From Diphasiastrum complanatum (taxonomy: Eukaryota; Streptophyta; Lycopodiopsida; Lycopodiales; Lycopodiaceae), in contig CM055106.1 in NCBI GenBank assembly GCA_029204225.1, positions 13,011,193 through 13,075,192 on the forward strand: a stretch of DNA of 64,000 bases, read 5' to 3'. Both the position numbers and the translations under genes were made by a program. Position 1 is the first letter of the stretch. Every line of letters starts with the position of its first letter. The notes under the pieces were generated by a model. The model had not been told where the DNA came from. It saw nothing but the letters and a program-made list of their open reading frames with translations, and searched no databases. This document shows, in pieces, positions 35,268 through 47,189 of the stretch.

Positions 35268-36621
35268 TCGAAGGTCATCTATTTTGAATGAGGAACGTTC
35301 CCAGCCACTTTCCAGAATTTGCGAACTGAGAAAAAGCCAATTTCCCTAAAATGCGAAGCAGTGAGAAAATTTGTGACGTCCTCGTCCGCATCAACATTCC
35401 CTACGGGTTGATCGTGTACACAATGTATAGTTGTCATCACAAGCCAAATACTTCCAAGTACAACGGCTTGTCTAATTAGATGACAAACATTTAGTATATA
35501 TGGATGCAATCTCTAAATGGATCATCCCAGCACACTCTACGAGATGCTCCGTCCATGAGACGAATGATTTTGAGCCTCCCAGTTACGCCGTCATTCTGGT
35601 TGTAACTGCTATTTTGTTGTGCTTCAGTGTAATATAGCAGCAGCATGCCTTTATATCTATGTATAACGTAGATGAATGCTTGCTGTGATTTGAATGCACT
35701 TCACTGTTGTTTGATAACATTTGTTCACTCACTCTGATCAGAACACGAACGTCTACGACTCAGTTTTTTATCAGACGATGGCAGTCTTTGACGCTTGAGG
35801 AACTTACGTTGTCATACTGCTCTTTTAATCTAGTTCAAAACTAAACTTCTGATTAAATCCATTTTTCAATAATACCACACACAAACCATTCTCTTCGGTG
35901 GACTGTACTCATTCTGTAGTTTTGTGAGTATGAATTGATTTATAAGATCTTGTTGGGCAATAGAACACTTAAGCTGTGATTATAAATAGCATAAACATTC
36001 ATCTAGCAACCCATTGTAGCGGGAGAGCTGTTCCGCAAATATTCATGCTCTCTTCTTCGCTCGCATTCTCTATCTTCCTTCTTGCGCCCATCAGGTGGTG
36101 GCATTGGCGATCAAATTTTGCAAAAAAATTGGTCAATAATTCTAAGTCATAGAGGGTGGATATGGAATGGATTATATGGCATGGTGGAACAAGTGTATCT
36201 ATATTCTTGTGGTTGTGGATATGGAATGGATCATGCAACGAATCTACTTAAACGGATCATGTAGCAAATCTGCTTCTTGTGAGGTCGTTACAAAAAATAG
36301 TAATAACTAACAAGTAATGAATTGCAGAATGACCTAGACAGGTAACGACTAATGAGGGATATAACAAATACCCATATGAACAATCCTAGTCGATAATCAT
36401 TGCAAACGTATGGTGGAATTGATTTTGTTGAGCTGATTTAGCCCAAAAATCCAACATAGAGTTCTTGGATAGAAAGGAGCAAATATTGTCGGTTCCATAA
36501 TGTAGTTGTAGTAGGCTCGTCAAGTTCTCAAATAAAATTGGTGAAATGTTACCAATTCCACGATATAGCTATACTGGACTTATCGGTTTTTGGGCATAAA
36601 CATTTTTAGTTCCATGTCGAT
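34346..36621. repeat. Block B, right copy
   Basis: Direct copy of 10039-12275, same start and end words, with a longer AG tract. It ends 97 bp before the inverted arm begins. Confidence 0.85.
35178..35263. repeat. (AG)43 microsatellite
   Basis: A perfect run, twice as long as the (AG)21 at the matching site in the left block B. The open frame of Glu-Arg repeats through it is an artefact. Confidence 0.97.
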
Positions 36622-37177
36622 GTAGAGAATATATTGAATTTTTTTTTCACATTATGAGCTTTTATGGATGGTCATAAACATAATCATCATGTTGTGGATG
36701 TGGCATTGTTATTGGTTCAAATTTATGGCATTTGAAAATAAGACACTTCACCATGTTCTACCCCATAACCAGGCCAAATTTATTCAAATAATTTTCAAAT
36801 TGCTACCACATCATTGTAAATAGATTACTTTAAACTACATCACTAAAGCAACAAAAACTTCTCTTTTGGGACTTGAGCACATGCATTCTACCTAACCAAT
36901 TGAGCTATCCATTTGTGGGCATCTCTAAAAGTGTTCAAATACAAGGAGATACGCATATATGTATAGCTTATTACAATTTTTGTCCTATGGCCAAGTTTAA
37001 GCTCCTTGCTCAAAGAGATTAGCCACGTGGCATAATGTGAACCTCAAATGTGGAGTAAATGGACGGTCGAGCGTTATACATGTGGCAGTCTCACATATGT
37101 ATAGTAAAGGGACGGTCAGGCATGAAACATGTGGCATGATCTCTGATTTCGAGACAGATAAGAAGATATGGAGAAAG

Positions 37178-40100
37178 TTAATGCAGGACTCCTGGCACGA
37201 ATAGGATAAAGCCTTCTCCAGGAGTGCGATGTGAATAATCTCGCTCTTTATCTAGAGTTGCATGAGAAGCAGCGGCACCCTGAGTAGTTGAAGCACGACA
37301 AAGGAGGTCAGGCCGCAAAGGATCAGCAACAACAACATCCCCAAGCGTGTGAATCCCCTCGCACGAAAGAACAAGATCAACTCGACGCCGAGGCGATTGT
37401 GAATCAGACACAGGCAAGATGTGGGTCTGCTCTCGAACAACATGAAAGCCGCACTCATGAGCAATAGATGCCAATACGTCACGAATGGAATCATGAGTCG
37501 CAGTACGCTCTCCGCCAGAAGGGCAACACATGAGATGAGTGCCAATAGGATCAACAGGGTGACCACAGGAACATTTTGTCAAACCTGCCAACACTGGATG
37601 AGGGAGACCCAACCTAACCCGAAGAGCGGTGAGAAACAACTCTGAATAAAGACGCAAGTGTGGAACAACAGGGTGCGCAACAAGCCAAGCGCCAGCACCC
37701 GGGCCTGCACAAGACAAAAGGCGAGCCCGAGTCTCATCGGAAGGTGAATCAATGAGAAGCTGAGTGAAAGCACTCCAAAAGATACTTCTGAAAATGAGCA
37801 CGCTGATGGCTAAGCAAAGACTCAAAGGGAGGCAAAGAAGCTCGCACAGGTGGAGGAATGAGATCCTTGGCCGCACGAAGATGTTGTTGGAAAGGAAGAA
37901 TGTCTGTTTCCACATGAGCTACTGAATCGAGAAGAATGGGCTTGTTGTCCTGCTGAAACCGAGAGATAAGTGCAGAGGCAACAAGGGCCCAACTTTCCAT
38001 AAAAGCAGCTGGAGCAATAGAAGCTGTGCAAGAAAGACCAACACCTCCGGACGAAGCGGGAAGAGAGATTTGTCGCTTAACGAAGTGACCATTGGGAATA
38101 CGAAAGGATTCTGAACCCATCAAGCGACCCAAAATATCTGATAAAGTATTATCGAAATCCTTTAGCAAAGCCAAAACATCAGGAGAGAGGGGAACACACC
38201 GTAGAATATAACTTGGCCGTTGAGCGAAGCATTGAGTGAGAATCCCTAGAGCAACTTGAGCATTGCCAAGCTTTGGTAGCAGATCAGTGTGACGAAGATG
38301 TGCGTCCAAAGTGTCCCCCAAAGAGGAAGCCACAAAATCCGAGAAACCTATAGGAATACCAAGCACTCTAATCCCATCAACCGGAGTATTGAAACCTGTA
38401 GGTAAAGGGAGCTCAGGAAGGAAGCCCTGAGGACACCAAGCAACGCACTTAGAGGGATTGACAGTGAGGCCCAAAGCCGAAAGTTGCTGAGAGAAATGTA
38501 GGAAAGCCGGAAAGACGTCATTAGCAAGTCCCACAATATGCGTGTCATCAACAATAGAGGGAAACAAACAAGAAGGAAAAGCAGCAGAAGAAGCACGCAA
38601 TGCCCGAAAGTGCGCCAAAGCAAAAAGAACACCACCCAAGGGATCACCTTGTCTGATACCATCAGCAGACGAGATAACTGAAACATTACCTAAGCAAGAA
38701 GCATGACTGAAATATAGAGGCGCATCCATGGAATAAAAAGAGCGAACAAACGGGATGAGCTGAGCGAGAGGACCGTGAGCCGCACGAAGTTCTTCGAAAA
38801 TGGCCCCTCGGGAAACAGAATTGAAAGCATTTTTAACATCCACCTGAAGGACAACCCAATCTGGATGAAGATCCAAGGTAGCACGCAAAGCATGTATGAC
38901 TGTCTCGCAACCGCCAGGAGTAGCACAACCAAACTGATGAGGAAATAAGTGGTCATGAAAACTGTCACGAAGCTGAAAACCAAGAGCCCTAGAAACCAAT
39001 CTGTATAAAACCTCTCCAACAGCAATGGGACGCACTCCACCGCCAGGCTTATCCAAGGCTATCAAACGAGCAGCACCAAGAATACGAGCAATAGAAAGAG
39101 GAATACGGCCACATGCCACGGAAGAGCAAACTTGAAAGAGCAAACCAAACCCGCTAGCAGAGTCATCAGGAGAAAAACAGTCACGAAGATGCTCGAAAAC
39201 CATACCAGAAGGACCCCCAGTTGACAAATGAGGGCTACGCAGAAAAGCATTAAGAAAATGAGGTTCTGAGAGCTGCAAATCAGAATCAGGTTCAAAGTCC
39301 TCAACAAAAGAAGGAAGGGAGTCATTTGTCGGTGGGTGAAGAAGCTCCAAAGCCTGAAGGGTGGCAACAGAAGGAGTAGCTGGACTTGTAGGAGCTAGAG
39401 CACGAGCTGCACGAGAATACTCACCCACTTGCCCAAGTAAAACACAGCGACGCAACCGACGATGAACAGGGGGTATAGAAACATCATCCGAAGTCGAAAC
39501 CCGCTGAGCAGCAAGCGCATGACAGCGAAGGAAATGCTCTTCTTACAGATTTTCCCAATCTCCTGACATAAAGCGACGAATCCTGTTGCGAGTTTCTCTA
39601 TGACCAGCATCACCACCCCGAGGAGGCAGAGGCAAATACCAGAGAGGAAAAAGCAAAAAGGCATGCCAAGCTACAATATCAGAAGGGTTGGAAGCCAGAC
39701 GAGACAAAGGTAAGGACAAAGCTCTCTGGACGTCTAAGCGCAAGGCAAAGGGAATGTGTGCATAAAGACGAGGACGAGGAAAACCCAAGTGAAAAGCGGT
39801 CAATATCAAGGGAGCGAATCCAGGTCCAAGACGAGTCGGGTGGCGAAGTGGGAGCAGGATGAGGTGCAAGGTCGACATTGGTTAATGCAAGTTGTTGACG
39901 AAAAGCAGATCAAGCGTTATGATGGCAAGAAAGACCGGCACCTTGCACATAAAGGCGACCACAGCCTGCACATGGAACACACATGGAACACGGGGGCGAG
40001 AAGAGGAAGACGGAGAAAGCTGAGAAACAGAAAGAGAGGAAGAAAGCTGATGGCGAAGATGGGACGGACAGTATGGCACCACCTGGCCAGAGGAGAGAAG

Positions 40101-40301
40101 CAAGGAATCCATAACATCACGGTGGGCTTCCCGACGCGCGCAAGAAGGGGAAGCACTAGAAGGATGCTCTGAAGGGGAAGCAGGTCTCTTCTCTCCACGT
40201 CGAACAAGAGGATTGAAATCCGGGAGTTGCAAAGGATGAGAAGATTCGTGAGGAACCATATTGACAGGTAAAGATCCAGCCGCTGCCTCCGAAGATTCCA
40301 A
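37178..40301 (-). pseudogene. R2-like LINE, right copy, frameshifted
   Basis: Same layout as the left LINE on the opposite strand. The RT frame is open at 39455-37749 (568 codons) and the endonuclease end at 37915-37178, but the two are in different frames. A 14-bp deletion between two tgctt words (left site about 7893-7913) separates RT from the nuclease. It shares the 11-bp duplication in the zinc-finger part and the stop upstream of the RT. Missense differences include Pro to Leu just after the VDDTHIVG motif and Arg to Cys in the zinc knuckle. A full protein cannot be made from it. Confidence 0.88.
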
Positions 40302-40738
40302 AAATTAGTGTGAAGCCTCCTTGTTGGCCAACAAGACCCTGCTACGAATCCTGCAAGCTTTGCTTTTCAGTAGAATCAAGATTGAGCAGAAGATTGTTAC
40401 TTCCGGTTGTTTTGGGGGTTGTCTGCATGTGCTCAGAGGTCACTGATATATCTATCTTCTAGTTGTGTTTTCCAAGCCCTTTGTCACTTGTTGTGCCCTG
40501 CTTTGGCTGTGAGCAATCTGCATCTACCATCTTGTTGTGAGAAATCTGACATTTGTAAAATGATAAGAAACTGAAATCTGCAGGGATCTGAGGTTTGTGA
40601 AATTTCTGCTGCCTATTCAACGATGGTGTGCTGCCCTAGCGATGATGTGAGGAACGTTTTTCCAGCAGAGATCTGAGGTAGTTCTCGAAGAAAGCTGCAA
40701 CGCTGTGGTTCTCGAAGAAAGCTGCAACCCTGAGGTTT

Positions 40739-42192
40739 TTGATCTACAAAAAGACTAAAAGATGCAAACTTCAAGCGGAACAAGGCGCTCATAGTCTTGC
40801 CAGAGGCATATTTATGCAGTCGGCTACAGGAATTCAGACCTGTCCCTCTTATACAGATTCTACGTTACTCAGTGGAAAGCCCACACAACTGATACAAATT
40901 GCTGATTGCGACGCACCTGCGGCAAGTAGCAAGTTTGAAGAGCCCCGGGAATGGAATACACTGTGCTACCTGAATTGGAGAATTGCGAGGCATGCGATCA
41001 TCTGTGAATGATATGCAACAAATTATTGACCAAAAGGGAGACAGTGATGCACAGTTAATTACGAAGATTTCATTGCAGTGAATGCAGCTTCATCTTTACA
41101 ACATAGTAAAGCGTTACTGGATGCCAATCCTCTAGACAGATTCCAAGCACAGAAATGGAGTCTAGTTCTCCTGTTCTAGCGAATCTGATTGAGCAGCTAC
41201 TGGATTGTGCCAGAGTAGTAGAAGCCGATGACCTAGAAAAGGTTAACGAGATTCAAGGGTTTCGCGTGCAAGCTCTAAAATGTGCTTCGAGATTGACAAC
41301 CATTCCCCTTCTACTATTCAGATTCTCAAAGATCATCACTTATTTTTGGAAAGCAGTCCATACATGAAGATTCCGCAGTACTTTGCCACTCGGACAATAT
41401 TGAAAGCGTGCAACGGAGAGCGATGGTTGGTTGCATTTGTATGGTATCCAGAGGCCATCTTTGATCCAAGCCCTTGCAGATATGCCTGAGGACCTCCCAA
41501 GCTGCGCATCACATGCATTCACTTTCTGATGCCAGACCTGAAGCATGTAGAGAAAACAGAGTTAACAGCCAGCAGGTTTGCAGAATTTGCCCACAGAGGC
41601 GGTGTGCCTTTCGAATATCACTCTGTGAAAGCAAAGTGGGATCAGATCTTACCATTTGCTTCAACGATCAGACATGACGAAATTCTGATTCTCAATTGCA
41701 TGTTTAACTTGCGGCATCTCCTAGACGAAATCGTGGCTGCAGAGGTGTTGAAGAACATCCGTACCATGAACTCTAAAGTGCCCATAGAAAGAGTGATGAA
41801 TGTAGCTTGTAACACACCCTTGGGGTTTATCCACCATTTTCGAGCAGTTCTTGACCATTCCGGAGAGAGTGCACATGGAGAGTCAGTTCTTCACCAAGGC
41901 CATCTTCAAATGTGATGGCATGTGAGGTGCGAAGTGTGTAGATAGGGCATAACCCTACAAGCACTGGCAAACCCTTACATACATGGCTGGTTTCAGAATG
42001 ATGCCCATCCAATCCACAATGTACAGACAAATTCAGGACATACTGACCACCAGTTTCCACAGAAATTATGGCTTTCGTAGAGATGGGGAGTGGATGGTGT
42101 TTGGCTGGAAGAACATGCCTACTCATGCAGTGCCTGCTTGGGGAACCGGCTCCATCCAGCCCAAAACTGCAGCATCCATCAGTCTACCTTGA
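40739..42192 (+). pseudogene. GRAS-family transcription factor fragment (right copy)
   Basis: Counterpart of 3477-4922 in inverted position. The 41529-41915 frame runs longer than on the left because 8 bp are kept. It reads VPFEYHSVKAKW, LILNCMFNLRHLLDE and then GFIHHFRAVLDHSGES, the GRAS PFYRE part. The SAW region is at 41983-42192. Other frameshifts are shared with the left copy, so most decay preceded the duplication. This copy is also the better match for the filler DNA at 52150-52191. Confidence 0.85.
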
Positions 42193-42723
42193 GGGCATTT
42201 GACAAATTGCACAATACGTTAAGCTGGGTCTGCTTTGCATTGGCCTCCCCCGGACTATGCAGGAGTAAGATCATATGACAACCAGCAAGAATTGCGTGGT
42301 CTTTTAACTACCTAGAAGCTGGATATATCAATCAGTGAGCTGGTAAGTGAAATAGACTGTGATTGGTCCAACAAACACTTTAGCCTTCACATTATTTAGT
42401 TACATGTAGCTGGAATGTTAGCAACCAAATGTTTGAACTTGGAATTTTTGAATCCAAATAGATGGAAACATCAGCCAAAGGTTAGGAAACTTTTTTCATT
42501 GCTATTTTATAGGAAGATTCCCCTGAGATGTTATATAATCAGAAACTAGCAACGCAATTTTGTCCTGTGCCAGCATAGGAGGATGCAAAAGTAAAAGCGA
42601 ACGAATTACGATGCTTAACGAATTTGATTATCTTGTCCAACATAGAGAGACAACGAAATAATGGTAGATGTTGACAAAGAGTAACATGAATTAAAGCTAG
42701 CAAATATTCACAAGCTTAAAATG

Positions 42724-44180
42724 AATTAAAGACAACAAATATTTACAAGGGAATGATGTTTGAAAGTTTTCTCACATGCAAGATCGTCATTTAAGGTACC
42801 AATATTTTCGCGAACCCGAAGGTGACCAGTCAAGTTATTGCAAAGTTTCATGTTCTGAGGTTTGTACATCTTGATATAAAAGTTCTCTAATCTATTTGCA
42901 ACTGAATAATCTTCGACAATTTCTAGTATTTCTACACGAAAGACATAAAAAAAAAACTACTATGTGTCCTGTCGAAAAGCAATTTCTTGGGTGGCTTTCG
43001 AACGTGCTCTTGCACACGCCTATGTAAGTTGGTGGTTTGTCCAATGTAGACCATCTTGCCGACACGTGATGCTATTTTGTATAGTGTGATGTGCTTGTTC
43101 GTGCCTTTTTCGAGGGGGGAAGCGAGGGGTCCTGCAAGAAAGATGCCATTTCGATTATGAAGTACTGCATGGTGGAAAAAGTTTCGTGTTGAACTAAAGA
43201 ACACAGATTGTAGGTGCGCATGCATACCTCTGTGCTGGAAGATGTTGGTTGAGTTGTTTGTTGCGAAATTTGGAAATCCATGGACTGCTATTTGTCAGTA
43301 TGCAATGGATATTTAGATGTACAAGAAGTTGCATGTATAACATAATGGTCACTGAAAATGACAAACCTGTGAATTAGTCGTTGCAATGATTGGTGTGTCA
43401 GGGATCTCTCTCGCAAGGATTTTCACTATAGAATCAATGGAGATTGGGCCATCAGTGAGGCACACCCCTGTTTCTGAGATGTGCCCAAGCTACCTTCCAA
43501 GATCAGTGCTAATTGCATTCAATTCTGCATGGGCCATCCCTCTCCAATAAAAAATTGCAATATTATACCCAAAGTACAAGTTGCGGATCGCATAGTATCC
43601 GTGGTCGGAGTGGGCTTCGAAATGCTGAATAGCAGCTCGATTTGTTTGTATTGAGGCTGGAATTGGAATCGCAAACAACTTGTAAAAATGCTTTAGAAAT
43701 TCTGGAAACACAACATAGAAATCATGCCATTTTCATAAGTTGAAAATGCCAATAACGAATATTAAAAAAATGAGAAAAAAAACAAAACAAATATAATTTT
43801 GTACTTTCTATAAGATCTCCATGATGTTGATGCACATAAGCTTCTCTAGCATGTTTCTGTGTTGTAATAAAGGTGCTCATTGTGTAGTTGTTGAGGAAGC
43901 CGTTCTTGTATTCGCTCGGTTCAATTCCACATGCATTCAAAAGAAACATCTGTCATGTGGAGGGATAAATATGTACCGCGTCAAGTTGCTCCGAAGCCAC
44001 ACGTACTAACGTTTTTGTTTTCTCTTTCAGCTTGCAAAATAGCTATCAAAGAATTCGAGAATATATATATCACTACGACATAATAGAATGCAAAAAAGCT
44101 ATGGATACACTTGCATTAGATGAAAGAACAAAAAGAAAATGATGTACTTCTTTTGCCTCTGTAAACTCATGTGTTGTCAT
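42724..44180 (-). pseudogene. Helitron-linked GIY-YIG nuclease gene, right copy
   Basis: Same exon chain as 1488-2943, including the conserved first introns, the TAG at the LGR site, and the GIY-YIG domain (LYKIA, VYIGQTTNLHRR at about 43090-43015, then RLENFYIK). Here the acceptor before DPSLPPSKKART is TTGCAG rather than the TTGTAG of the left copy, which supports the intron call. The frame change before the GIY motif is shared. It continues on the same strand as the truncated Rep remnant at 44319-45960. Confidence 0.7.
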
Positions 44181-44318
44181 GTTGATGACCTGTTTTCAAA
44201 CAGAAGGAAAAAACGGCAAAACATGTGCTTTACATATGGAACACGGAAAATAAATACTAGAAATAAATTTAAAAAAATACACGCACTTGTTTTTATTCCA
44301 TGAAAGGCAGGAAGGTGA

Positions 44319-45960
44319 AATAGTAGAAACACTGTTGGATGGTAGGGCACCACATTCCGATCTTTAAACCTTGGTCGAAAATATTTCCATCGTTCAGTTT
44401 TCGTGTCCAGCTCAGTGCAAGATAGACATGTTTCGAATGGGAATCCATATTTACGAATCTTTGCAGTTTTGGGGCTAGTTTTTATTGTGCATGCGGATCG
44501 ACAGTGGTGTATATGTTTTTGCACAACAAAGCTCGTAGAGCTGTTTTTGAGTTAGGTCCAATGAAAATTCAAAATTTTTGTTGACCGAGTCGTTATTTGG
44601 CAGAAATAAATGCGCTAATTTCATTTCCAATTCTTGTCACATTTTTTCTTTTGACCCGTAACATGACATGCACATGTACAGAGCCGCGGTTTTGGAATTT
44701 ATAGCGTAGCATGTAATGTTTGACATGGTCTAGAATTTATTTTTTGGAAAAAATGAACGTTTTCATGAACAAGTCTAGTTTCTTAACGAAAAGCATTGAG
44801 CATTCAATTGGGCAATTTCTCCAATCAAAATTGTTGTTATATTTTCTCACAAGTGCTTTTATTTTCGCAATTTCTACCCATCGCATCTTAGTAGTTTCAT
44901 CGCTTGTCAATGTTAGAAAGAAATCTGGCAAACTCCAATATGTCACCATTGCTAGCAAATCTTTGAAATTCCGTCGATTCCATGATGGTGTTCCAGGGAT
45001 CTCACGTGGCAAAGTCAATTTCAAAACATTTTCAAAAATTTGTCGGTCATTTGCATGGGGATGTTTTGAGACAAAATCAATTATGTCCTTTTGCAACACA
45101 ATAGATGGACTTTTGTTGTGATCAAAATCGCTTGTCTAATTTGGAACATGACAAGCAAATATGGAGAGAATAATATAAATGGCGAGAATAGAGTGGCAAC
45201 TCTCATTTTTATGTAATCTATGTAACGTATTTTGCCATCATAATATCCATGCCCAAATGAAACAAGAATGGAAAGATTGCACTTTCTAAAGTGATAAACA
45301 ATTTTTTTTCAGTTATTACTAGCAAACCGGATATGTTAGTTTTGAATATCGAAGTCGCATTTCTTTCATGCGCTGAATTCCTTAATTGTAAATTTGAATA
45401 TGTATATATGTCATTTTTTTGCATTTCATGTGTCCTGCTACAAGGCGTTATGTCCTTTAGCAATATGTACACTCATTCGAATGGATCATTGTGCATGTTT
45501 TGAAATCTGTCCATTTCTGTGTCTAGCATTTTTTCGACCGAGGCTAATGATACGAATGGCAAGCTCTGAGTCTGAGAGCCATATTCATATACACTAAAAT
45601 ACTTTTGCAATATTGGATTATGCAAGACATTGTGTTCTAAAACATTTCGTATCTCTTGCATGTCATGATCCTTATCGTTTCTGTTCAAATTGCAAGCGAT
45701 AAGACTATCAAATAGTGGTCTCTTTTCAATGCGCCCTACCACAAACGAGTTAACACGTCGCATGACATCTATCGAAACATCTAAGACCGAAAACAATTGT
45801 AGGTTCGATACATGTATTTTCAGAATGGATTGTATATATGCAGGAGAAAAAAGACTATGTATTTTATTATGTTTATCTATATACAAGTCTTTTGGCCTCT
45901 ACCAAGATTATTTTTGCATTTTTCACAATGAGCTTGAGAGCTTTGCATCATCCTAGTACC
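44319..45960 (-). pseudogene. Helitron Rep remnant, helicase-less copy
   Basis: On the minus strand: an N-terminal region (45886-45473; ALFPFLF-like ESAIFPFLFHLGMD at 45472-45218), then MLQKDIIDF to PDFFLTLTSDETTKMRW (45099-44737). Next is the region matching TAKIRKYGFPFETCLSC (44524-44320). The reading stops making Rep sense at VVPYHPT, where a deletion joins it to sequence from after the helicase. It therefore lacks the Y..KY motif with the strand-transfer tyrosine and the whole helicase. It can be at most a non-autonomous Helitron. Confidence 0.82.
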
Positions 45961-45977
45961 TCCAAAATTGATTCCTT

Positions 45978-46360
45978 AACCATATTCTCACATCCATGTG
46001 AGCAATTCTACCATCAAACTTGTGAAAGACATGTGGTCTCTAAACCAAAATTTTTACACCATAGGCTGGGAAGGATGGTCCATATAAGGATCTATAGTGA
46101 TGACGTTTTGATTGACGTGAATTTAGCTGCTCATTGTCACTATCACTGCTATAAGCACCACCACTTGAATTATATCATAATCATTAAAATGCTTTTTGTT
46201 ATGTTCCAAACAGTCTCCTCATGACACATGTTGTCCGCATTGATTGGATTCGCCATCACAATGCTTATAATATTGATCTTCAAAAACATAGTTAGACTGA
46301 TCCTCGTATTTAGAGTCACTGTCATCTACATACTCAAAATCAGAATCAACATCCATCTTG
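45978..46360 (-). pseudogene. Truncated gag, unit 1
   Basis: Inverted counterpart of 15246-15639: starts MDVDSDFEYVDD (about 46355) and ends at the WL position, joined to sequence leading into the Helitron N-terminal region. The same breakpoint is present in unit 2, so the join predates the tandem duplication. Confidence 0.75.
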
Positions 46361-47189
46361 AGAATTGAAGTACCTGTAGGTTATGGGTACACTAAGTTGA
46401 AGTTTATGCGCAATGGAGTTTATGCACAATGGGAAAAAAAATTGCAAAATTCACTTTTTGCAAGGAAATAGGCTTGCAAAATGAAAAGTCTGAAGAAATA
46501 TTACAACATAGAAAAAACAAACTTCAAAATGGAAGCTCTAAAGTGTTTCTCTCTCACTTGGAAAAAGAACAAAGAAAATTTCCAGAATTCTGACAAATTT
46601 GACCCACCTCCACTAAATTGATCAAAACTATCTCAATATTGATCCAAATCACCAAAACCCAATACCTCTACAAAGCCATTAGGGAAAATATGGGCTCAGA
46701 ATGGGCCCTTTAAGAAATTTGACTTTAGAGAGAGGCTACATAGAGAGAGAATGCGAACCGATAACTTTTGGTTGCCGTTTTCCAAGTTTTTGACCTTGCT
46801 TGACATTTAACTACTATAATTAACTTCAGACATTAGTTAGTTAAGCATGAGACGTAATAACTTCTTTGCATTCTCGTTTCAATATTTGGGGCTAGAGCTT
46901 TAGAGTATCGTTGTAAATCTTGGTGTGCTCATTGCAAAAACTAAAGCGGGAGTCCAATGAGTACTTTTAAAATCTTTCTATGCTTATATGAAATATGAGG
47001 TGGGACGATTTGCAGCCTGACATAGACATTACAAACGTAAGGTACGCTAGATCTATTCGGTTTGAATTATTGTAGTTTGAAGCATTTACGAATTGTAGCT
47101 TTCAACAATGGTTCTTGCATGTTGCACTTCCTATGGAATGCACTCCATTTATTAAGAAAAATTGAAAAGCTCTAGAGAATGTTGCTGCA

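Larger units (their letters stand above)
36718..44318. repeat. Right arm of the 7.6-kb inverted repeat
   Basis: Reverse complement of 1365-8955, carrying in order the tRNA-like tail, LINE, GRAS fragment and GIY-YIG gene. It overlaps the first tandem unit, which starts at 43832. Confidence 0.93.

Noticed and set aside
35104-35349. Open frame of Glu-Arg repeats
   Set aside because: It is the (AG)43 microsatellite read as codons.
10039-36621. Block B copies as LTRs of a giant 26-kb retrotransposon
   Set aside because: No TG..CA ends, primer site, polypurine tract or target duplication, and the interior holds unrelated elements on both strands.
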